The position numbers were made by a program, and so were the translations under genes. From Jonesia denitrificans DSM 20603 (GTDB taxonomy: Bacteria > Actinomycetota > Actinomycetes > Actinomycetales > Cellulomonadaceae), in assembly GCF_000024065.1 (NCBI RefSeq), contig NC_013174.1, positions 1,240,001 to 1,304,000 on the forward strand: 64,000 nucleotides of DNA, written 5' to 3'. Position 1 is the first letter of the stretch; each line of letters starts with the position of its first letter. The notes under the pieces were generated by a model. It was not told where the DNA came from. It searched no databases and saw only the letters and a program-made list of their open reading frames with translations. Below, one piece after another: positions 57,916 to 64,000 of the stretch.

Positions 57916-58005
57916 GTAACACGTTTGACACACGGAGAAAACACCTGGAAACACGCCGACAACACGGAAGAAACGATGCCTCGACAGGTGTAACACAAGT
58001 GAAAC
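57916..58005 (+). promoter_or_regulatory. Possible GlnR binding region before gltBD
   Basis: GTAACACAAGTGAAAC (57990-58005) fits the GlnR half-box pattern gTnAC-N6-GaAAC exactly, and GTAACACGTTTGACAC (57916-57931) fits with one change. GAAAC also occurs at 57948 and 57970, 22 bases apart. The region lies upstream of glutamate synthase, a plausible nitrogen-regulated target. Spacing between the half-boxes is not canonical, so this is tentative. The rest of the 246-base gap holds the lgt terminator and GAGGACA before gltB. Confidence 0.4.
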
Positions 58006-58083
58006 TCCACCTCAGTAAGGTCAACGCAAATGACTAAATGAGGCACTCACACTGCCTCAACCACGGCCCCTGAGGACACCACC

Positions 58084-61000
58084 ATGATGAGGAACGAGCA
58101 CCAGGTACGCAGTGACGCCACGACGCTGTGGGGCACACGAACTCAACCTATTGGTTTGTACAACCCTGAAGACGAGCATGACGCATGTGGTGTTGCTTTT
58201 GTTGCTTCTCTTACAGGTGGGCCGAGCCACGACATTGTCGAACAAGGTCTTACTGCACTCATCAATCTAGACCATCGAGGTGCAGTGGGCGCTGAAGTGA
58301 ATACTGGCGATGGCGCCGGGATCCTCACACAGATCCCGCATCAGTTCTACCAGAGTGTCATCAACGACCTTCCCCAACCAGGTGCTTACGCAACTGGGCT
58401 TGGTTTCTTTGCCACCGACGACGTTCTGCGGTCACAGGAACAAGACACGGTGGCACGCATCGCCACTGAAGAGGGCCTTTGTGTCCACTCGTGGCGTGAT
58501 GTTCCCACTGATGCTTCCTCAGTGGGATCGATGGCGCTATCCACGATGCCTCACTTCGCCCAGGTGGTCGTGACAGCACTGGATTCCACTGTCACGGGGG
58601 CTGCACTGGAACGCCTGGCTTACCGCCTGCGGAAGCGGACAGAACATGAAGCAGGAGTGTTTTTTGCTTCGTTGTCGTCGCGCACTGTCACCTACAAAGG
58701 AATGCTCACTGTTGAACAGTTGCGCCCATTCTTTCCTGACCTTCATTCTCCGCTCTACACTTCGCAGCTCGCCCTCGTTCATTCCCGTTTCTCTACCAAC
58801 ACATTCCCTTCCTGGCCATTGGCCCAGCCTATGCGCATGATCGCGCACAACGGTGAAATCAACACTGTCCGAGGGAACAGAAACTGGATGGCCGCGCGTC
58901 AAGGGACCCTCGCGTCCCCCGTTCTTGGCGATGTGGCCCCATTGCTGCCGATCTGCACGCCAGGGGCATCAGATTCGGCGTCCTTTGATGAAGTCCTGGA
59001 ACTGCTTCACCTGGGCGGGCGGCCGTTGCCGCATGCGGTGATGATGATGATTCCCGAGCCCTGGGAAAACCACCAACACATGAGTGCGGAACGCCGGGCG
59101 TTCTACGAATATCATTCACATCTTATTGAGCCGTGGGATGGGCCAGCATGTTTAACTTTCACTGACGGCACACTTATTGGCGCTGTGCTCGACCGCAACG
59201 GTCTACGCCCGGGTCGATTCTGGGTCACCCACGACGGGCTGGTTGTCCTTGCTTCGGAGGCTGGTGTCCTCGACATTGCACCAGAGCGCATTGCGCAACG
59301 TGGACGCCTCGAACCAGGAAAAATGTTCCTCGTGGACACCGCTGCAGGTCGCATCATTCCTGACGAAGAGATCAAAACTGAAGTTGCTTCAGAAAACCCT
59401 TATGCGCAGTGGGTCAAGGATCACGCGATTCGACTCGATGAATTGCCTGACCGTGAACATGTCACCCATTCCTCTGCGTCGGTGGAACGCCGGCAACGCG
59501 CATTTGGGTACACCCATGAAGAGCTCAAAATCCTGTTGACTCCTATGGCAGAAACAGGCGCTGAACCGCTGGGGGCGATGGGCTCTGATACCCCCATCGC
59601 GGTGCTGTCAACTCGCCCGCGTTTGCTTTTCGATTACTTCACTCAAATGTTTGCACAAGTCACCAACCCGCCACTGGACTCCATCCGCGAACAACTAGTG
59701 ACGTCAATTGGTGGGGCAATCGGGCCCGAGCCGAACCTGTTGGAGTCCACCCCCCTTCACGCGCGCAAGCTCATTTTGTCATTTCCCGTGATCTCCAACG
59801 ATGACTTGGCGAAAATCATCCACATCAATCGCGCGTCACACCCAGGTGCTCAGTTCACCTCAATGACTGTACGGGGTCTATACCGCGTCCATGATGGTGC
59901 TCAAGGGCTTGAGTCTCGACTGGCAGAGATCTTCCGTGAGGTTGATGAAGCTGTTGCAGGCGGAGTCAGTTTCATCGTGTTGTCAGACCGTAACAGTTAC
60001 TCTGAGTACGCACCTATCCCGTCACTTTTGTTGCTGTCTGCTGTGCATCACCATCTTGTCCGACGGCAAACGCGCACTCAAGTGTCGTTGATCGTTGAGG
60101 CGGGGGACGTTCGTGAGGTGCATCATGTTGCGTTGCTCATTGGCTATGGGGCAGCTGCAGTTAACCCTTATCTTGCTATGGAGAGTGTCGAAGAACTAGC
60201 ACGGACCAACCAGCTCTCTGTCGCCCCAGACGTTGCCGTAGCGAACCTCATTACGGCACTGGGCAAAGGGGTTCTCAAAGTGATGTCTAAGATGGGAATC
60301 TCGACAATTTCGTCCTACCGTGGTGCACAAGTATTTGAAGCAGTGGGATTGTCCCAACAGCTCATTGACGATTACTTCACGGGAACCACCTCGCGTCTGG
60401 GCGGAATCTCACTTGCCGATGTTGCCCGCGAATCCGAAGCACGCCACCGCGATGCATACCCACTGTCGGGAAGCCCACAACCACATCGCACCTTGCGTGT
60501 CGGCGGTGAATACCAGTGGCGGCGCGAAGGTGAAGAGCACCTCTTTGATCCAGAGACCGTGTTTGCGTTGCAGCACGCGACTCGAACAAAACGTTTCGAC
60601 ATCTTTCGCAAGTACACAGGGCGCGTCAATGAGCAAACCCAGCGTCTGATGACAATTCGTGGACTGCTTGAGTTTGCTCCCACACGGCCAGCCGTTCCTC
60701 TCGACGAGGTGGAGCCGATCAGCTCTATTGTCACCCGCTTCAATACCGGTGCGATGTCCTACGGATCTATCTCTCAAGAAACCCACGAAACGCTTGCTAT
60801 CGCGATGAACCAACTGGGAGGACGTTCCAATACGGGCGAGGGCGGCGAGCATCCTGAACGCCTTTATGACCCTCAACGCCGTTCACGAGTCAAGCAGATT
60901 GCTTCAGGACGCTTTGGTGTGACCTCTGAGTACTTGGTGAACGCGGATGATATCCAAATCAAGCTGGCACAAGGTGCGAAGCCAGGAGAAGGAGGACAAC

Positions 61001-62664
61001 TCCCAGGGAATAAGGTGTACCCCTGGGTTGCTGAAACCCGTCACTCAACCCCCGGGGTGGGGCTCATTTCACCGCCACCCCACCACGATATCTACTCCAT
61101 TGAAGATCTTGCTCAACTTATTCATGACGCGAAGAGCGCTAACCCGCGAGCGCGTATTCATGTGAAGTTGGTGTCGGAGCATGGGGTGGGCACTGTTGCT
61201 GCTGGTGTGTCGAAGGCACATGCGGATGTGGTGTTGATTTCTGGTCATGATGGGGGGACTGGTGCGAGTCCGTTGACGTCGTTGAAGCATGCGGGTACTC
61301 CGTGGGAGTTGGGGCTTGCGGAGACGCATCAGACTCTTGTGCTCAATGATTTGCGTGATCGGATTACGGTGCAGGTTGATGGTCAGTTGAAGACTGGTCG
61401 TGATGTGGTGATTGCTGCGCTTCTTGGTGCGGAGGAGTTTGGTTTTGCGACGGCTCCGATGGTGGTGTCTGGGTGCATCATGATGCGGGTGTGTCATTTG
61501 GATACGTGTCCTGTTGGGGTGGCGACGCAGAATCCGGAGTTGCGTGAGCGGTTTACTGGCAAGCCTGAGTTTGTGGTGAATTTTTTTGAGTTCATTGCGC
61601 AGGAGGTTCGTGAGCTGTTGGCGGAGTTGGGGTTCCGGAGTATTGATGAGGCTATTGGTCATGTTGAGGCGTTGCGGGTGAATGGTGAGGCTGGGCATGT
61701 GAAGACGTTGGGGCTTGATTTTTCTCCGATTCTTGCTCCTTCTGTGCCGCTTCCTGGTAGTGATGTGAAGAAGCGTGTTGAGCAGGATCATGGTCTTGCT
61801 GATGCGTTGGATGTGGAGTTGATTGCGGGGGCGGAGCCTGCTCTTGAGCGTGGTGAGCCGGTTGTGTTGTCTGCTCGGGTGCGTAATGTGCATCGGACTG
61901 TGGGGACGATTCTGGGTTATGAGGTGACGCGTCGGTATCGGGGTGAGGGTTTGCCTGAGGGGACGATTGTGGTGAATCTTGTGGGTACTGCGGGGCAGTC
62001 GTTGGGTGCTTTTTTGCCGCGTGGTGTGGATCTTCGTGTGGTGGGGGAGGCCAATGATTATGTGGCGAAGGGGTTGTCTGGTGGGACTGTTGTCGTGAGT
62101 TGTCCTGCTGATGCTGGTCATGGGGCTGAGGGCAATGTGATTGCGGGGAACGTGGTTGGGTATGGTGCGACGTCGGGGAAGGTGTTTATTAACGGGCGTA
62201 GTGGTGAGCGGTTTGCGGTGCGTAATTCGGGTGCGTCTCTTGTTGTGGAGGGTATTGGGGACCACGGGTTGGAGTACATGACTGGTGGTGAGGTGTTGAT
62301 TGTGGGGCCGACTGGGCGCAATTTGGGTGCAGGGATGTCGGGTGGTGTGGCGTGGGTGTTGGATCTTGATTCGTCGTGTGTGAATCCTGCTGCGGTGGAC
62401 AGTGGTGAGTTGTTGTTGGAGGGGCTTGATGAGGGGGATGCTGCTCGGGTGGTTGCTTTGCTTGAGGAGCATGTTCGGTTGACGGGTTCTGTGATGGCGT
62501 CAACTTTGCTTGCGGATGTGCCTGCGTCGTTGGGTCGGTTCACGAAGGTTGTTCCGCGGGACTTTGTTCGGATGCGGGCGGCGTTGGATCAGGCTCGTGT
62601 TGCTGGTCTTGATTTTTCTGCTCCTGGTGTGTGGGACGAATTGTTGGAGGTGGCTCGTGGCTGA
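58084..62664 (+). CDS. gltB: Glutamate synthase large subunit GltB
   Basis: A 1526-residue NADPH-GOGAT alpha subunit. A short propeptide precedes the N-terminal nucleophile in [11 protein letters not shown] (Cys about residue 35) of the glutaminase domain; the central and FMN-binding domains follow ([31 protein letters not shown]). The 3Fe-4S cysteines are in [15 protein letters not shown], and the C-terminal beta-helix ([31 protein letters not shown]) is intact. ATG 58084 or 58087 starts it. From codon 1020 codon use switches suddenly to T/G third positions with no loss of protein conservation. Confidence 0.96.
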   Translation: MMRNEHQVRSDATTLWGTRTQPIGLYNPEDEHDACGVAFVASLTGGPSHDIVEQGLTALINLDHRGAVGAEVNTGDGAGILTQIPHQFYQSVINDLPQPGAYATGLGFFATDDVLRSQEQDTVARIATEEGLCVHSWRDVPTDASSVGSMALSTMPHFAQVVVTALDSTVTGAALERLAYRLRKRTEHEAGVFFASLSSRTVTYKGMLTVEQLRPFFPDLHSPLYTSQLALVHSRFSTNTFPSWPLAQPMRMIAHNGEINTVRGNRNWMAARQGTLASPVLGDVAPLLPICTPGASDSASFDEVLELLHLGGRPLPHAVMMMIPEPWENHQHMSAERRAFYEYHSHLIEPWDGPACLTFTDGTLIGAVLDRNGLRPGRFWVTHDGLVVLASEAGVLDIAPERIAQRGRLEPGKMFLVDTAAGRIIPDEEIKTEVASENPYAQWVKDHAIRLDELPDREHVTHSSASVERRQRAFGYTHEELKILLTPMAETGAEPLGAMGSDTPIAVLSTRPRLLFDYFTQMFAQVTNPPLDSIREQLVTSIGGAIGPEPNLLESTPLHARKLILSFPVISNDDLAKIIHINRASHPGAQFTSMTVRGLYRVHDGAQGLESRLAEIFREVDEAVAGGVSFIVLSDRNSYSEYAPIPSLLLLSAVHHHLVRRQTRTQVSLIVEAGDVREVHHVALLIGYGAAAVNPYLAMESVEELARTNQLSVAPDVAVANLITALGKGVLKVMSKMGISTISSYRGAQVFEAVGLSQQLIDDYFTGTTSRLGGISLADVARESEARHRDAYPLSGSPQPHRTLRVGGEYQWRREGEEHLFDPETVFALQHATRTKRFDIFRKYTGRVNEQTQRLMTIRGLLEFAPTRPAVPLDEVEPISSIVTRFNTGAMSYGSISQETHETLAIAMNQLGGRSNTGEGGEHPERLYDPQRRSRVKQIASGRFGVTSEYLVNADDIQIKLAQGAKPGEGGQLPGNKVYPWVAETRHSTPGVGLISPPPHHDIYSIEDLAQLIHDAKSANPRARIHVKLVSEHGVGTVAAGVSKAHADVVLISGHDGGTGASPLTSLKHAGTPWELGLAETHQTLVLNDLRDRITVQVDGQLKTGRDVVIAALLGAEEFGFATAPMVVSGCIMMRVCHLDTCPVGVATQNPELRERFTGKPEFVVNFFEFIAQEVRELLAELGFRSIDEAIGHVEALRVNGEAGHVKTLGLDFSPILAPSVPLPGSDVKKRVEQDHGLADALDVELIAGAEPALERGEPVVLSARVRNVHRTVGTILGYEVTRRYRGEGLPEGTIVVNLVGTAGQSLGAFLPRGVDLRVVGEANDYVAKGLSGGTVVVSCPADAGHGAEGNVIAGNVVGYGATSGKVFINGRSGERFAVRNSGASLVVEGIGDHGLEYMTGGEVLIVGPTGRNLGAGMSGGVAWVLDLDSSCVNPAAVDSGELLLEGLDEGDAARVVALLEEHVRLTGSVMASTLLADVPASLGRFTKVVPRDFVRMRAALDQARVAGLDFSAPGVWDELLEVARG
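61143..61153 (-). other. Inverted GCGCTCGCRGG motif at a composition break (gltB)
   Basis: The minus strand reads GCGCTCGCGGG here (plus strand CCCGCGAGCGC, codons 1020-1024, P-R-A-R). Right of it the plus strand uses mostly T and G at third positions, so the minus strand is C/A-rich on the 5' side of the motif, the same polarity as the four plus-strand sites. Confidence 0.5.
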
Positions 62665-64000
62665 TCCACGTGGGTTTTTGAAGGTTCGTGAGCGGGAGCT
62701 TCCTGGATATCGTCCGGTGAGTGTGCGGTTGATGGATTATGCGGATGTGATGGTGAAGCGTGATCCGACGTCGCCTTATTTGGCGCGGCAGGCGTCTCGT
62801 TGTATGGATTGTGGGATCCCGTTTTGTCATCAGGGGTGTCCGTTGGGAAATCTCATTCCTGATTGGAATGATTTGGTGCGGCGTGGCTTGTGGCGTGAGG
62901 CGAGTGATCGGTTGCATGCGACGAATAATTTCCCGGAGTTTACTGGGCGTGTGTGTCCTGCTCCGTGTGAGGACAGTTGTGTGTTGGGGATTAGTCAGCC
63001 TGCGGTGACGATCAAGAATATTGAAGTGTCGATTGTTGATGAGGCTTTTCGGCAGGGTTTTTTGCCTCCTGTTGTTCCTGAGCGGTTGTCGGGGAAGACG
63101 GTGGCTGTTATTGGGTCTGGGCCGGCTGGGTTGGCTGCGGCGCAGCAGTTGACTCGTTCTGGTCATACGGTGGTGGTGTTTGAGCGGGATGAGGCTGTGG
63201 GTGGGCTTCTTCGGTTTGGGATTCCTGATTTCAAGTTGGAAAAGCACCATATTGATCGCCGTATTGAGCAGATGGTTGCTGAGGGGACACGTTTTCGGGT
63301 GTCGACCCAGGTGGGTGTGGATGTGTCGTGGGCTGAGGTCTATGAGACGTTTGATGCGGTGGTGGTGGCGACGGGGGCTCCGGTTCCTCGTGATTTGCCG
63401 TTGCCGGGTCGTGATTTGGGTGGGATTCATTTCGCGATGGATTATCTTGTGCGTTCGAATAGGCAGTGTCGTGGCTCTGAGGTGAGTGACCCTATTGATG
63501 CGCGTGGTAAGCATGTCATTGTTATTGGGGGTGGGGACACGGGGTCTGACTGTATTGGGACGGCGTTACGTCAGGGTGCTGCGAGTGTGACGAACCTGGC
63601 AATTGGTGTGGAGCCTCCCAAGGTGCGTCCGGAGAGTGAACCGTGGCCGGTGACGCCACGCCTGTTTGAGGTCTCGAGTTCTCATGAAGAGGGTGGGTCT
63701 CGGGAGTTTTTGGCGTCGACTGTGGAGTTTGTGGGTTCACATGGGCAGGTTGAAGCGTTGCGGGTTGCGACGACTGAGTATTTGTCTGATGGTCGACGTG
63801 TGCCCACCGCTGGGACGGAACGGGATCTTCCTGCCGATCTTGTGTTGATTGCGTTGGGGTTCACGGGCGCTGAGACAGACACGTTCGTGGACAGTGCTGC
63901 GCTTTCTTGTGATAAGCGGGGTAGAATCGCACGGACGGACGAATATGAGTCCTCAATGCCGGGTGTCTTTGTCGCTGGCGACGCAGGTCGCGGACAATCT
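62657..64000 (+). CDS. gltD: Glutamate synthase small subunit GltD (3' end outside window)
   Basis: 448 codons are present without a stop. The GTG start at 62657 overlaps the gltB stop and has GGAGG five bases before it. N-terminal cysteines in [19 protein letters not shown] bind Fe-S clusters, [16 protein letters not shown] binds [20 protein letters not shown] binds NADPH and [14 protein letters not shown] begins the C-terminal FAD motif just before the window end. It delivers electrons from NADPH to GltB. The coding strand is strongly T/G-biased at third positions, fading toward the window end. Confidence 0.95.
   Translation, partial: MADPRGFLKVRERELPGYRPVSVRLMDYADVMVKRDPTSPYLARQASRCMDCGIPFCHQGCPLGNLIPDWNDLVRRGLWREASDRLHATNNFPEFTGRVCPAPCEDSCVLGISQPAVTIKNIEVSIVDEAFRQGFLPPVVPERLSGKTVAVIGSGPAGLAAAQQLTRSGHTVVVFERDEAVGGLLRFGIPDFKLEKHHIDRRIEQMVAEGTRFRVSTQVGVDVSWAEVYETFDAVVVATGAPVPRDLPLPGRDLGGIHFAMDYLVRSNRQCRGSEVSDPIDARGKHVIVIGGGDTGSDCIGTALRQGAASVTNLAIGVEPPKVRPESEPWPVTPRLFEVSSSHEEGGSREFLASTVEFVGSHGQVEALRVATTEYLSDGRRVPTAGTERDLPADLVLIALGFTGAETDTFVDSAALSCDKRGRIARTDEYESSMPGVFVAGDAGRGQS

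Noticed and set aside
61069-62472. A 467-codon minus-strand open frame (and another of 324 codons at 62540-63514) opposite gltB and gltD
   Set aside because: They lie fully antisense to conserved gltB/gltD, have Arg/His/Pro-rich low-complexity translations, and arise because T/G third positions on the plus strand remove stop codons from the opposite frame. They reflect the composition bias and are not genes.

Overview
The window comes from an actinobacterium with moderately high GC. A Cellulomonas/Jonesia-type member of the Micrococcales is my best guess, from gene content only. Diagnostic genes are a complete Pup-proteasome locus, the mycothiol ligase mshC, an ImuA'-ImuB-DnaE2 mutasome behind an actinobacterial LexA box, an InhA-type FabI, glgC/glgM, and the trpE - membrane protein - HGxxPAAW - trpCBA - lgt order. 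It is ordinary chromosome. I saw no prophage, insertion sequence or CRISPR array.

Layout. 0-4 kb: SURF1 (cut by the window start), two small conserved genes, fabG-fabI, a SixA-like phosphatase, serB. 4-7 kb: a membrane protein, a PCuAC copper chaperone and a Tat-exported DyP peroxidase. 7-9.3 kb: divergent glgC and glgA/glgM. 9.3-10.2 kb: a guanidine-III riboswitch and a paired SMR guanidinium exporter. 10-14.7 kb: an unknown protein, a lone ABC ATPase, NfeD and SPFH membrane proteins, a SpoU methyltransferase. 14.7-18 kb: a TPP riboswitch, thiM-thiE and a thiD-tenA fusion. 18-24.3 kb: a GNAT enzyme, LexA box and mutasome. 24.3-28 kb: DapA-like protein, serine hydrolase, ROK regulator, two identical tRNA-Leu(GAG). 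28-32 kb: M3 and M20 peptidases and an acidic protein. 32-37.8 kb: uppP, mshC, PAC2 protein, HAD hydrolase, RecB-like exonuclease, M50 protease. 37.8-45.5 kb: trmI-arc-dop-pup-prcB-prcA-pafA. 45.6-57.8 kb: FKBP lipoprotein, hisF, heterodimeric ABC exporter, hisI, trpE, trp-associated genes, trpCBA, lgt. 57.8-64 kb: gltB and gltD (cut by the window end).

Most unusual observation. Several 2-4 kb tracts show strongly strand-polarised synonymous codon use. Third positions become almost only C or A on one strand, most extreme at one end, and the tract then stops abruptly. At all five sharp ends I found (about 20.65, 24.98, 32.25, 43.32 and 61.15 kb) the break lies on the octamer GCGCTCGC followed by RGG or GGA. 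The biased side is always 5' of the motif on the motif strand. At 61 kb the motif is inverted and the bias is inverted with it, although the gene there runs the same way as at the other four. The motif is read in different frames, so protein constraint does not explain it. Polarity and gradient resemble what a Chi-like recombination signal would leave. This is an inference that a genome-wide count can test.
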